A stretch of DNA of 64,000 nt, taken from the NCBI RefSeq assembly GCF_002776695.1, contig NZ_LFJC01000003.1, forward strand, positions 2,939,682 to 3,003,681, read 5' to 3'. Numbering within the stretch: position 1 is the stretch's first letter; each line of letters opens with the position of its first letter. This DNA comes from Bradyrhizobium nitroreducens (GTDB lineage Bacteria > Pseudomonadota > Alphaproteobacteria > Rhizobiales > Xanthobacteraceae). Of this stretch, positions 1 through 7,228 are shown in pieces. A program made the translations under genes and the position numbers. The notes under the pieces were generated by a model. That model saw nothing but the letters and a program-made list of their open reading frames with translations, made no database searches and had not been told where the DNA came from.

Positions 1-296
1 CCGGCGGGCGCAAATCCCTTGACCAGCAGCACGGTTGCCTGCGCGCCGGCTTTGCGGTCGCGCGAGATCTCCTCGTAGTCGGGTGAGCTCGAGAAGGCGA
101 GGAAAGCGGCCTCGTCGGGGAACGACATCATGACGAGCTTGTCGTGCGGCCAGGTTCCTTCGAGCACGCGCGGCTGCTCATCGGCGGCGAGCAGCCGTCC
201 ATTGAACTTCCTGAACACCTCGAAGAATCGCGCCTGATAGCGGTCATAGGTCGCGCGGTCCGTCATCTTCAGCTGCGCGATTGCGTAGACGGTCAT
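1..296 (-). CDS. DUF1330 family protein, 3' end cut by window edge
   Basis: The frame starts at the ATG at 296 and runs off the window with no stop, giving 98 residues, which is near the full family length. The protein begins MTVYAIAQLKMTD and has the DUF1330 pattern: an early Tyr-rich strand, then a central LLAADEQPRVLEG segment and a late KLVMMSFPDEAAFLAF segment. DUF1330 proteins are small ferredoxin-like alpha/beta-barrel dimers of unknown role. A second member of the family lies at 39801-40097. No partner gene is visible because the downstream side is outside the window. Confidence 0.8.
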   Translation of the reverse strand, partial: MTVYAIAQLKMTDRATYDRYQARFFEVFRKFNGRLLAADEQPRVLEGTWPHDKLVMMSFPDEAAFLAFSSSPDYEEISRDRKAGAQATVLLVKGFAPA

Positions 297-470
297 CTTT
301 CAAAACTCCTCTCGTCGCGGCACCGCGTCGCAACTTCGGGCCTCGTTCATTCATGGCGCGTTCACATCGCTGTCCGCAATTTAATCCCGGGAGCGACTGC
401 AATTGAACAGGGATGACGCGGGCCGGGAACGAGCATCGCAACTCCGCTGTCCAGATTCAGGGAGGATTCC

Positions 471-1028
471 ATGCTGAGGAGTTTGGGTTTCAGGATAGGC
501 CCGATGCGTCTGCTCGGGATTGCGGCGGCCGCGACGCTGATGCTGTCGGCCGGCACCGCGCGCCGTGCCGAAGCGCTGACCTTGATCAATCCGGCGACGT
601 CACCTGCGACGAAGGCCGCGACCGACGATCTCGTCACGCAGGTTCGTCACGGCGGCGGTGGACATGGCGGCGGCGGACATTTCCACGGCGGCGGTGGCTT
701 CCGGGGTGGCGGAGGACACATCGGCGGCTTCCGTGGCGGTGGATTCCATGGCGCTCATATCGGCGGCTTCCGCGCCGCGCCGGCCTTCCACGGCGGTGGC
801 TATCGTTATGGCGGCGTTCACCGCTATGGCGGATTTCATCGCTACGGGATCTATCGGCCTCACTACGGCCATCGCCACTTCCACCGGCGCTATTATGTCG
901 GCGGCTATTATCCCGCCTACTCCTACTATCATTACCCTCGCCGCTGCCGGATCGTCTGGACCTATTACGGCCCGCGCCGCATCTGCCGCTGGCATCGCTG
1001 GCACCATCCGTATCGCTACTATTGGTGA
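471..1028 (+). CDS. secreted Gly/His/Tyr-rich protein
   Basis: 185 residues. A basic start and a hydrophobic stretch (about residues 12-28, LLGIAAAATLMLSAGTA) look like a Sec signal peptide. Residues 59-110 are mostly Gly and His in GGGGH and GGFHG repeats, and the last 70 residues are dense in Tyr, His, Arg and Trp. Such low-complexity His-rich exported proteins are common and mostly uncharacterised in Bradyrhizobium; metal binding or surface association is only an inference. An AGGGAGGA-like RBS precedes the ATG (GGGAGGATTCC, 461-470). Frames overlapping it in other phases are shadows of its skewed composition. Confidence 0.75.
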   Translation: MLRSLGFRIGPMRLLGIAAAATLMLSAGTARRAEALTLINPATSPATKAATDDLVTQVRHGGGGHGGGGHFHGGGGFRGGGGHIGGFRGGGFHGAHIGGFRAAPAFHGGGYRYGGVHRYGGFHRYGIYRPHYGHRHFHRRYYVGGYYPAYSYYHYPRRCRIVWTYYGPRRICRWHRWHHPYRYYW

Positions 1029-1039
1029 TGTGAGTTAGG

Positions 1040-1124
1040 CCGTCATTCCGGGATGGCGCGTCAGCGCCAGACCCGGAATCTCGAGATTCCAGATTCGCCC
1101 TTCGGGCGCTCCAGAATGACGGGC
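1040..1124. repeat. dispersed palindromic repeat, GTCATTCCGGG family
   Basis: Starts with CCGTCATTCCGGGATGGCGC and ends with the inverted GCGCTCCAGAATGACGG, with an inner GGAATCTCGAGATTCC palindrome. The same type recurs at 41766-41844 between rpoA and rplQ. It lies just after a stop codon and could also act as a transcription end. Confidence 0.75.
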
Positions 1125-1128
1125 CAAA

Positions 1129-1338
1129 TTACAGCCAATCCTTCAGCTTCCACGACGAAGCTTTCCACCGCATCAGATTGTCCAGCTTCCACTGCTTGAA
1201 CATCGCGGGCGGCCAGCGGCTGAGCTTCGAGGTCTCCTCGACCTCGGGCTTGGCGGCGATGCGCAAGGGGGCCGCGCGCCGACGGTGCTGGCGCGTGGCC
1301 TCGCCGATCAGGTCGACATATTCAGGCTTGTTGGCCAT
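1129..1338 (-). CDS. hypothetical small protein, 69 residues
   Basis: A basic, tryptophan-rich protein (MANKPEYVDLIGEATRQHRR at the start, ending WKLKDWL) with five Trp in the last 30 residues and no membrane segment. I do not recognise the family. The reading frame is supported by a GAGGA ribosome binding site 9 nt before the ATG; that site is inside a perfect hairpin (1345-1371), which suggests translational control. It stands alone, convergent with the secreted protein gene and downstream of leuC on the same strand relative order 1433-2839 upstream of it. Confidence 0.55.
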   Translation of the reverse strand: MANKPEYVDLIGEATRQHRRRAAPLRIAAKPEVEETSKLSRWPPAMFKQWKLDNLMRWKASSWKLKDWL

Positions 1339-1344
1339 GGCGCG

Positions 1345-1371
1345 CGTCCTCGCGAAATCTTCGCGAGGACG
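1345..1371 (-). promoter_or_regulatory. hairpin covering the RBS of the 69-residue ORF
   Basis: CGTCCTCGCGAA (1345-1356) and TTCGCGAGGACG (1360-1371) are perfect 12-bp inverted repeats separated by 3 nt. On the minus strand the 3' arm contains GAGGA, the likely Shine-Dalgarno of the gene starting at 1338, paired with TCCTC. The stem ends 6 nt before the ATG. It could act as a terminator for leuC, but it lacks a U tract; RBS occlusion is the alternative reading. Confidence 0.55.
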
Positions 1372-1432
1372 AGAGTGTCAGGCGATCATTTAAGGGCGGC
1401 TTGCCGCGATCGCTCAAATTGGAGGGACAGGC

Positions 1433-2839
1433 TTAGCGCCAGTCCCTGACATCGACGAAGTGGCCCGCGATCGCGGCTGCTGCTGCCATTGCCGGTGAGA
1501 CGAGGTGGGTGCGGCCCTTGAAACCCTGGCGGCCCTCGAAATTGCGGTTCGAGGTCGAGGCGCAGCGCTCTTCCGGGGCGAGCTTGTCCGGGTTCATCGC
1601 AAGGCACATCGAGCAGCCCGGCTCGCGCCATTCGAAGCCGGCCTTGATGAAGATCTTGTCCAGACCCTCGGCTTCGGCTTGCTCCTTCACGAGGCCGGAG
1701 CCCGGCACGACCATGGCGTTGACATGCGCTGAAACGGTCTTGCCCTCAGCAATCTTTGCCGCCGCGCGCAGGTCTTCGATGCGGCCATTGGTGCAGGAGC
1801 CGATGAAGATGCGGTCGACCTTGATGTCGGTGATCTTCGTACCCGCGGTCAGGCCCATATATTTCAGCGCGCGATGCTTGGAGATGCGCTTGGCTTCGTC
1901 CGCGATCTTGTCGGGATCCGGCACGAATCCGGTCACCGAGATGACGTCCTCGGGGCTGGTGCCCCAGGTCACGATCGGCGGCAACTTTGCCGCATCGAGC
2001 CGCAGCTCGTGGTCGAAATGCGCGCCGTCGTCCGAGCGCAGCTTCTCCCAATAGCGCATCGCCGCATCCCAGTCGGCGCCCTTCGGCGCCTTCGGCCGGC
2101 CGCGCAGGAAGTCGAACGCCTTCTGGTCGGGTGCGACCAGGCCGGCGCGGGCGCCGCCTTCGATCGACATGTTGCAGACCGTCATGCGGCCTTCCATGCT
2201 GAGCGCGCTGATCGCGTCACCGGCGTATTCCAGCACGTAGCCGGTGCCGCCGGCGGTGCCGATCTCGCCGATGATGGCGAGGATGATGTCCTTGCCCGTC
2301 ACGCCATCAGGCAATTTGCCGTCGACGGTGACGCGCATGTTCTTCGCCTTCTTCTGGATCAGCGTCTGCGTCGCCAGCACGTGCTCGACCTCGGACGTGC
2401 CGATGCCGTGCGCGAGCGCGCCGAACGCGCCATGCGTCGAGGTGTGGCTGTCACCGCAGACGATCGTGGTGCCGGGCAGCGTAAAACCCTGCTCGGGGCC
2501 GATGACGTGGACGACGCCCTGGCGCTTGTCGAACTCGTTGTAATACTCGATGCCGAATTCCTTGGCGTTCTCCGCCAGCGCCTTGATCTGCTCGATGCTT
2601 TCAGGATCGGGATTCGGCTTGGTGCGGTCGGTGGTCGGCACGTTGTGGTCGACGACGGCGAGCGTCTTCTCCGGCGCGTGAACCTTGCGGCCGGTGGCGC
2701 GCAGGCCTTCGAACGCCTGCGGCGAGGTCACCTCGTGCACCAGATGGCGATCGATGTAGAGCAGGCAGGTGCCGTCCTCGGCCTCGTGCACCAGATGGTC
2801 GTTCCAGATCTTGTCGTACAGGGTGGTCGGCTTGGACAT
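1433..2839 (-). CDS. leuC: 3-isopropylmalate dehydratase large subunit
   Basis: 468 residues, the usual length. LeuC with LeuD isomerises 2-isopropylmalate to 3-isopropylmalate in leucine biosynthesis. It carries a [4Fe-4S] cluster; the three ligands are visible as Cys349 (FIGSCTNGR), Cys409 and Cys412 ([11 protein letters not shown]). The N-terminal DHNVPTTDR and [13 protein letters not shown] motifs of the aconitase family are present. GGAG lies upstream of the ATG. leuD is not adjacent in the window; the gene sits alone downstream of the rplS terminator, so it probably has its own promoter in 2840-3090. Confidence 0.98.
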   Translation of the reverse strand: MSKPTTLYDKIWNDHLVHEAEDGTCLLYIDRHLVHEVTSPQAFEGLRATGRKVHAPEKTLAVVDHNVPTTDRTKPNPDPESIEQIKALAENAKEFGIEYYNEFDKRQGVVHVIGPEQGFTLPGTTIVCGDSHTSTHGAFGALAHGIGTSEVEHVLATQTLIQKKAKNMRVTVDGKLPDGVTGKDIILAIIGEIGTAGGTGYVLEYAGDAISALSMEGRMTVCNMSIEGGARAGLVAPDQKAFDFLRGRPKAPKGADWDAAMRYWEKLRSDDGAHFDHELRLDAAKLPPIVTWGTSPEDVISVTGFVPDPDKIADEAKRISKHRALKYMGLTAGTKITDIKVDRIFIGSCTNGRIEDLRAAAKIAEGKTVSAHVNAMVVPGSGLVKEQAEAEGLDKIFIKAGFEWREPGCSMCLAMNPDKLAPEERCASTSNRNFEGRQGFKGRTHLVSPAMAAAAAIAGHFVDVRDWR

Positions 2840-2917
2840 GAGCGTCAGCTCCGAAAGAATGTGTGAAGCGGATGGGCGCGGGTGGCGCGCGGGGCAACAA
2901 AATCGTCAGCGCAGCTT

Positions 2918-3046
2918 TTAGGCTGCGCGCGTAAGCTCTGACGTTGCCGAGGTCGCGAAGCGTCCGAAGAACCGGCCGGGCAGCCGCGAGCGGTCGTCGA
3001 TGACGATGCGCTTGACGGGGACGAGGCTGGTCGGATCTGGAAACAT
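2918..3046 (-). CDS. possible small ORF, 42 residues
   Basis: An ATG frame (MFPDPTSLVPVKRIVIDD at its start) with a TAA stop, lying between leuC and the repeat downstream of rplS. A longer open frame reading into the repeat at 3098-3185 is not credible, so the start at 3046 is preferred. The product is basic (many Arg) and unlike anything I recognise. It overlaps the region where a leuC promoter or leader is expected, so it may be non-coding or a leader ORF; it has no run of Leu codons, which argues against a classic leu attenuator peptide. Confidence 0.25.
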   Translation of the reverse strand: MFPDPTSLVPVKRIVIDDRSRLPGRFFGRFATSATSELTRAA

Positions 3047-3097
3047 TCTAGAGGCTATATAGCACGCAGCGGTAAAAGCGCGAGAGCCTAGCTGTGT

Positions 3098-3185
3098 CGT
3101 CATTGCGAGGAGCCCTTGCGACGAAGTAATCCAGGACTGCTTCCGCGGATAGACTCTGGATTGCTTCGCTTCGCTCGCAATGACG
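3098..3185. repeat. dispersed palindromic repeat, CGTCATTGCGAG family
   Basis: CGTCATTGCGAGGAGC opens the unit and GGATTGCTTCGCTTCGCTCGCAATGACG closes it as the inverted arm. Related units occur at 14865-14945, 28174-28296 and as a single arm at 19991-20019. Confidence 0.85.
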
Positions 3186-3206
3186 GGGCCGGAGGGCATT
3201 TGGCCA

Positions 3207-3238
3207 ACAAAAAAGCGCGGAGCCGAGCCCCGCGCTTT
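3207..3238 (-). terminator. Rho-independent terminator after rplS
   Basis: On the minus strand AAAGCGCGG and CCGCGCTTT form a 9-bp stem around GGCTCGGCT, followed by a T-rich run (A run at 3209-3214 on the plus strand). It lies about 24 nt after the rplS stop and should end the trmD-rplS transcript. Confidence 0.85.
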
Positions 3239-3261
3239 CGAAAACTTGCCTGTAAGCGAGC

Positions 3262-3642
3262 TTATTCGTTGACGGCCTTGGCGTGCTCGGTCTTCTCGAC
3301 GATGCGGGCCGACTTGCCGCGGAGGCTGCGGAGGTAATAGAGCTTGGCGCGACGCACCTTGCCGCGGCGCACCACCTTGATCGAGTCGATCATCGGCGAC
3401 ATCACCGGGAACACGCGCTCCACGCCTTCGCCGTAAGAGATCTTGCGGACGGTGAAGCTCTCGTTGAGGCCACCGCCGGAACGGCCGATGCAGACACCTT
3501 CATAGGCCTGCACGCGGGTGCGGTCGCCTTCGACGACCTTCACGTTGACGATCACGGTGTCGCCGGGGCCGAACTCGGGAATCTCCTTGCTGGCGGAGAG
3601 CTTGTCGAATTGCTCTTTTTCAAGCTGTTGGATCAGGTTCAT
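3262..3642 (-). CDS. rplS: 50S ribosomal protein L19
   Basis: 126 residues. L19 sits at the 30S-50S interface. The start [11 protein letters not shown] and the conserved block [26 protein letters not shown] are typical, as is the basic [14 protein letters not shown] segment near residue 95. It lies 110 nt downstream of trmD on the same strand, the common trmD-rplS order, and is followed by a strong terminator. A short C-terminal extension ([10 protein letters not shown]) is seen. Confidence 0.98.
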   Translation of the reverse strand: MNLIQQLEKEQFDKLSASKEIPEFGPGDTVIVNVKVVEGDRTRVQAYEGVCIGRSGGGLNESFTVRKISYGEGVERVFPVMSPMIDSIKVVRRGKVRRAKLYYLRSLRGKSARIVEKTEHAKAVNE

Positions 3643-3752
3643 GGGTAAATCTCCATCGGCGCGCCCAGCCCTGGAAACGGGGGGCTGCGCAAAATTCGTC
3701 TATCCAGCCATTGCGGATTTGGCCGCTGCTATAAGGCAAGCCGGAGCGTTTG

Positions 3753-4508
3753 TCACCCGTCTGTCTTGTTTTTTGGCGTTTTTTGGCGCCCGGCCCGATT
3801 CGCCGGCCTGGGCGGGATTTGGGCCCATAAATCGGGCCGCCGGGCCTCCGTGAGGGCCTCGGACTGCGCCCGCCGCCAGGCGGCGACCTTGGCGTGATCG
3901 CCGGAGGTCAGGATCTCCGGGATCGGAACCCCCTCGAACAGCTGCGGGCGGGTGTATTGGGGGTACTCCAGAAGGCCGTCGGAGAAGCTTTCCTCGGTTC
4001 CCGAGGCTTCCTTGCCCATCACCCCCGGCAGCAGCCGGACACAGGCGTCAATCAGGGCCAAAGCTGCGATTTCGCCCCCGGACAGCACGTAATCGCCGAT
4101 CGAGACCTCCTCCAGGCCCCGCCCGTCGATGACGCGCTGGTCGATGCCCTCGAAGCGCCCGCACACGATCAGGGGGCCTGGGCCCCGGGCGAGCTCCGTC
4201 ACCCGCGCCTGGGTCAATGGCCGACCGCGCGGGCTCATGAGCAGGCGCGGCCGCCCCTCGCCGATCTCCGCCGCGTCGATGGCCGCCGCCAGCACGTCCG
4301 CCCGCAGCACCATGCCCGGGCCGCCACCGGCCGGGGTATCGTCGACGCTGCGGTGGCGGTCGGTAGCGGAAGCCCTGATGTCCCGTGTCTCGATCTGCCA
4401 GAGCCCGCCAGCCAGCGCCCGCCCGGCGAGGCTCACGCCGAGCGGCCCCGGGAACATCTCCGGAAACAGCGTCAGCACCGTCGCGCGCCAGGGTGAGGGA
4501 TGGGTCAT
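3753..4508 (-). CDS. trmD: tRNA (guanine-37-N1)-methyltransferase
   Basis: 251 residues. TrmD methylates G37 of tRNAs with SAM and prevents +1 frameshifting. Family motifs are [12 protein letters not shown] (residues 55-66), GRFEGIDQR (117-125) and the trefoil-knot SAM-binding [11 protein letters not shown] (136-146) with the following [14 protein letters not shown]. It would normally follow rimM and rpsP in one operon; here an IS110 element lies immediately upstream, so transcription must come from a local promoter or read-through from the transposase gene, which points the same way. Confidence 0.97.
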   Translation of the reverse strand: MTHPSPWRATVLTLFPEMFPGPLGVSLAGRALAGGLWQIETRDIRASATDRHRSVDDTPAGGGPGMVLRADVLAAAIDAAEIGEGRPRLLMSPRGRPLTQARVTELARGPGPLIVCGRFEGIDQRVIDGRGLEEVSIGDYVLSGGEIAALALIDACVRLLPGVMGKEASGTEESFSDGLLEYPQYTRPQLFEGVPIPEILTSGDHAKVAAWRRAQSEALTEARRPDLWAQIPPRPANRAGRQKTPKNKTDG

Positions 4509-4517
4509 CGGATCTCG

Positions 4518-4564
4518 GTTCTCGTCGTCCCGGACAAGCGCGGCTCAAGCGCGCGTAGATCCGG
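4518..4564. repeat. left half of a palindromic repeat split by the IS110 element
   Basis: Contains CTCGTCGTCCCGGAC (about 4521-4535), the inverted partner of GTCCGGGGCACGAGA at 5749-5763. It ends in GATCCGG at the element junction. Confidence 0.7.
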
Positions 4565-4570
4565 CAACTG

Positions 4571-5512
4571 TTATGTTGACGGTGCGACCTTATAGATTTT
4601 TCGGTCGCGCAGCATAGCGTTGAGGATGGTCAGCAGCTTCCTGGCGACAGCAATGAGGGCGAGCTTCGCTGGTTTGCCGGCTTGGCGCAGCCGGTCGTAA
4701 AAGGCCTTGAAGCGGTCGGCGCGGCGAATGGCGTTGAGAGCAGCCATGTAGAGGGCGTCGCGGACGCGCTTTCGTCCGCCGCCGATCTTGCGCTTGCCTC
4801 GATAAGCCCCGCTATCGACATTGAAGGGAGCCAGGCCGGCAAGAGCGGCCACTTCCTTCGGCCCGAGACGCCCAAGTTCGGGCATCTGGGTGAGGAGTTG
4901 CATGCAGGCGACGGGCCCCACGCCGGGCACCGAGCGCATCAGCTGTGCATCGTCCGCAAGCTCCGGCTCGGCTTTGACGAGCGCATTGATCTCGGTCTCG
5001 ATTTCAGCGATCTCATAATTGAGGACCTCGATGAGGCGAGCGATGCGTTCCGCCATGGCGCGGTCCTCGGCTTCGCTGCGGCGGTTCTTTTCCTGGGCTC
5101 GCATAGCAACCAGTTGGTCCCGCCGTTTTGCAAGCTTTGCCAAAGCGTTGCGGGCGGGTGTCGCGGCCTGCTCGGTGGCGGGCTTCATGGCGCGGGCGAA
5201 GGCCGCCAGCATCTGCGCATCGATCGGATCGGTCTTGGCGAGTTGGCCGCTGGCACGGGCAAAGTCGCGGGCACGGGCCGGATTGATACGGGCAAAGCGG
5301 ATGCCGGCCCGATGCAGTGCCTCACGAAGCTCGAGGTCGTAGACCCCCGTAGCCTCGAAGACGACCAGCGCATCGCATCGCCAACGCGCCACCAGCTGTG
5401 TGATGGCGTGTGTCGCGTTGTCGATGCGTTCCGATACACCGACGGCCTCATCGAAAATATCGAGATGATGTTTGGAGACGTCGATTCCGACGCAACGAGA
5501 GGATATGATCAC
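4571..5512 (-). CDS. IS110 family transposase
   Basis: 313 residues from a GTG start. The N-terminal DEDD RuvC-like domain shows D11 (GIDVSK), E53 (VFEATG), D95 and D98 (KTDPIDAQ). A central coiled coil (about 120-180) leads to the Transposase_20 domain with SVPGVGP (194-200) and the candidate catalytic serine S234 (NVDSGAYRGKRK). IS110 enzymes act as RNA-guided recombinases together with a bridge RNA encoded in the element's non-coding end. No frameshift or internal stop is seen, so it may be active. It is transcribed towards trmD, 62 nt away. Confidence 0.95.
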   Translation of the reverse strand: MIISSRCVGIDVSKHHLDIFDEAVGVSERIDNATHAITQLVARWRCDALVVFEATGVYDLELREALHRAGIRFARINPARARDFARASGQLAKTDPIDAQMLAAFARAMKPATEQAATPARNALAKLAKRRDQLVAMRAQEKNRRSEAEDRAMAERIARLIEVLNYEIAEIETEINALVKAEPELADDAQLMRSVPGVGPVACMQLLTQMPELGRLGPKEVAALAGLAPFNVDSGAYRGKRKIGGGRKRVRDALYMAALNAIRRADRFKAFYDRLRQAGKPAKLALIAVARKLLTILNAMLRDRKIYKVAPST

Positions 5513-5524
5513 GGTGCCTGTCCC

Positions 5525-5660
5525 TGTGATGCGAGGTCTGTTGGCGCAGCCTCGTGCAACTGTTCAGGTTGTTGAATGGAACGGGCGGGAGACCGAGCCG
5601 GCTCACGGCGTCAAGCGCCAAGGACCCAACGGCTTCCCGCCCACCATCATTATGACAGGC
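5525..5660 (-). ncRNA. candidate IS110 bridge RNA in the element's left end
   Basis: The non-coding part upstream of the transposase folds well. An outer 8-bp stem pairs GGGCGGGA (5583-5590) with TCCCGCCC (5635-5642). Inside it lie a GAGCCGGCTC palindrome (5595-5604) and a GGCG/CGCC hairpin (5607-5610, 5616-5619). A second hairpin uses CGAGG (5532-5536) and CCTCG (5550-5554). In the IS110 group the bridge RNA is known to come from this end. The exact ends and the loop guides are not determined here. Confidence 0.5.
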
Positions 5661-5672
5661 TTTTCAGACACA

Positions 5673-5763
5673 GGGACCCAGTTCTTTTCTTCGCCTGGGC
5701 TCTATGGGCCCCGCCTCTGCAGCGCACCGCGAAGGCGCGCTGCGCTGCGTCCGGGGCACGAGA
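5673..5763. repeat. right half of the palindromic repeat split by the IS110 element
   Basis: Begins GGGACCCAG and ends GTCCGGGGCACGAGA, with an inner run of CTGCAGCGCA and GCGCTGCG. It is the other arm of the unit at 4518-4564. Confidence 0.7.
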
Positions 5764-5768
5764 CTGGC

Positions 5769-6629
5769 CTAACCCAGCACGGTCTTGCCGTTCTTGATCA
5801 CGGTAACCCCGCGCGACTTCACCTTCGCTTCGAACGAGATCGTGTTGCCGTCCTTCCAGAGATCCATCGTCACGGTCTCGCCGGGAAAGACCGGCGAGGA
5901 GAACCGCGCGACATGCTGGCGGAAGGCGCTGGCATCGTAGTCGGCATAGGTCTGCAGCACACCGCGGCAGGTGATGCCGTAGGTGCACATGCCGTGCAGG
6001 ATCGGGCGCGGAAAACCGGCCTTCTTGGCAAACTCCGGATCGGAGTGCAGCGGGTTGCGGTCGCCGCAGAGGCGATAGACCAGCGCCTGATCCGGGCGCG
6101 TGGTGATGTCGATGGTCTTGTCGGGCGCGCGCGAGGGAATCTTGTGCGGATCGGGCTGGGTCAGGTTCGGCCCGCCAAAGCCGCCGTCGCCGCGGGCGAA
6201 GCGCGAGGCCACCAGCGTTGCCAGCTTCTCGCCCTTCTCGTTCTTCAGCACGGTCTGGTGCACGATGACGACGCCCTTGTCCTTGCCCTTGTCATAGACC
6301 TCAAGCACGGAGGAATCGGCGGTGATGTTGGCGGCCACCGGCAGCGGCTGGTGGAAGGTAATGTCGCGCTCGCCGTCCACCACCATGACGCGATTGAGAT
6401 TCATCTCGCCAGGCCCCGAGCCCCAGGCGGCGACGGACGCAAAGGTCGGCACCACCTTCAGCGGCCGCGGCGTGAACGTGCCCTCGTTGACGAAGGCGAG
6501 CTCGTTCTCGTCCATGGGATCGGCGCCGAGGCCGATGCCGTAGGCGTAGAGCATGACCTCGCGATCGCCGTAGGCGTATTTCTGGCCGAGGTTCTTCAGG
6601 CCTTTGAGTTCTTCGTATCTGGCGGACAT
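5769..6629 (-). CDS. MaoC-type (R)-specific enoyl-CoA hydratase, double hotdog
   Basis: 286 residues. The C-terminal half carries the hydratase-2 motif YRLCGDRNPLHSDPEFAKKA (about 183-202) followed by GFPRPILHG, with the catalytic Asp and His. The N-terminal half is a degenerate hotdog, as in the peroxisomal multifunctional enzyme type 2 hydratase. It would hydrate trans-2-enoyl-CoA to (R)-3-hydroxyacyl-CoA. It is the third gene of a minus-strand set with a thiolase and a DUF35 protein (6839-8385), so a shared acyl-CoA or side-chain degradation pathway is likely; the substrate is unknown. The 209-nt gap before it holds a palindromic repeat. Confidence 0.9.
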   Translation of the reverse strand: MSARYEELKGLKNLGQKYAYGDREVMLYAYGIGLGADPMDENELAFVNEGTFTPRPLKVVPTFASVAAWGSGPGEMNLNRVMVVDGERDITFHQPLPVAANITADSSVLEVYDKGKDKGVVIVHQTVLKNEKGEKLATLVASRFARGDGGFGGPNLTQPDPHKIPSRAPDKTIDITTRPDQALVYRLCGDRNPLHSDPEFAKKAGFPRPILHGMCTYGITCRGVLQTYADYDASAFRQHVARFSSPVFPGETVTMDLWKDGNTISFEAKVKSRGVTVIKNGKTVLG

Positions 6630-6679
6630 TTTTGTGGTTTCCTCCCGGCGTTGTTTCAGCGGGCGGCGGCGCCTATTGA

Positions 6680-6830
6680 TGCGCCCTCTCCCCTTGTGGG
6701 AGAGGGCCAGATGCTGCCCGCATCAAACTCGTTTGGGTGAGGGGTTGCCTCCGCATCGAAAGCTGGCTTTACAGAGCGATACCCCTCATCCGGCGCTTCG
6801 CGCCACCTTCTCCCACAAGGGGAGAAGGAA
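6680..6830. repeat. dispersed palindromic repeat, CTCTCCCCTTGTGGGAGAG family
   Basis: CCCTCTCCCCTTGTGGGAGA near 6684-6703 and TTCTCCCACAAGGGGAGAAG near 6809-6828 are inverted arms enclosing GGGTGAGGGG and CCCCTCATCC. It fills the space between the DUF35 and MaoC genes and probably forms a cruciform or a transcript end. Confidence 0.75.
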
Positions 6831-6838
6831 GAAAGCAA

Positions 6839-7228
6839 TCAGGCCGGCGTGAAAAACGGCAGCGGCGCGCCATCCGTGGGCTTGAACACCACCTTCACCT
6901 TCTGGCCGATCTTCAGCGTCGTGAGATCGCAGTCGACGAAATTGGTCTGCACTGACGGCCCCTCCTTCAGCGTGACATAGCCGATGGCGTACGGGCCGGT
7001 CGGCGACTTCCGCATCAGGCTCCAAGTGTAGATCGTGCCCTCGCCCGAGGCCTCCTCCCACACCGTCTTGTCGGAATAGCAGAACGGACAGATCGAGCGC
7101 GGGAAGTAGTGCGCTTCGCCGCAGGCGGTGCAGCGCTTGATCATGAACTTGCCCTCTTTCGCCGCGTCCCAGAACGCAGCGGTCTCGGGGTTCGTCACCG
7201 GGGCCGGGTACTTCTTTGCTTCGCTCAT
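6839..7228 (-). CDS. DUF35 / OB-fold zinc-ribbon acyl-CoA partner protein
   Basis: 129 residues. An N-terminal rubredoxin-like zinc ribbon has Cys33, Cys36, Cys47 and Cys50 (RCTACG and ICPFC), followed by an OB fold (GTIYTWSLMRKSPTGPYAIG). These proteins bind acyl-CoA and partner SCP-x thiolases or Ltp2-like aldolases. The ATG shares one base with the thiolase TGA (TGATG), so translation is coupled. The frame is open far upstream, but the ATG at 7228 is the natural start given that overlap. Confidence 0.92.
   Translation of the reverse strand: MSEAKKYPAPVTNPETAAFWDAAKEGKFMIKRCTACGEAHYFPRSICPFCYSDKTVWEEASGEGTIYTWSLMRKSPTGPYAIGYVTLKEGPSVQTNFVDCDLTTLKIGQKVKVVFKPTDGAPLPFFTPA

Larger units (their letters stand above)
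4565..5672 (-). mobile_element. IS110-family insertion sequence
   Basis: About 1.1 kb, with one transposase gene and a non-coding stretch of about 160 nt upstream of it. Boundaries are inferred from the interrupted repeat: left flank ...GATCC-GG at 4563-4564 and right flank GG-GACCC at 5673-5679. Joining them restores GATCCGGGACCC, as expected for one continuous repeat with a GG core dinucleotide present at both ends. There are no terminal inverted repeats, which fits IS110. It appears intact. Confidence 0.8.

Noticed and set aside
2918..3199. 93-codon frame reaching into the repeat at 3098-3185
   Set aside because: Its first half is repeat DNA; only the inner 42-residue part starting at 3046 was kept as a weak candidate.
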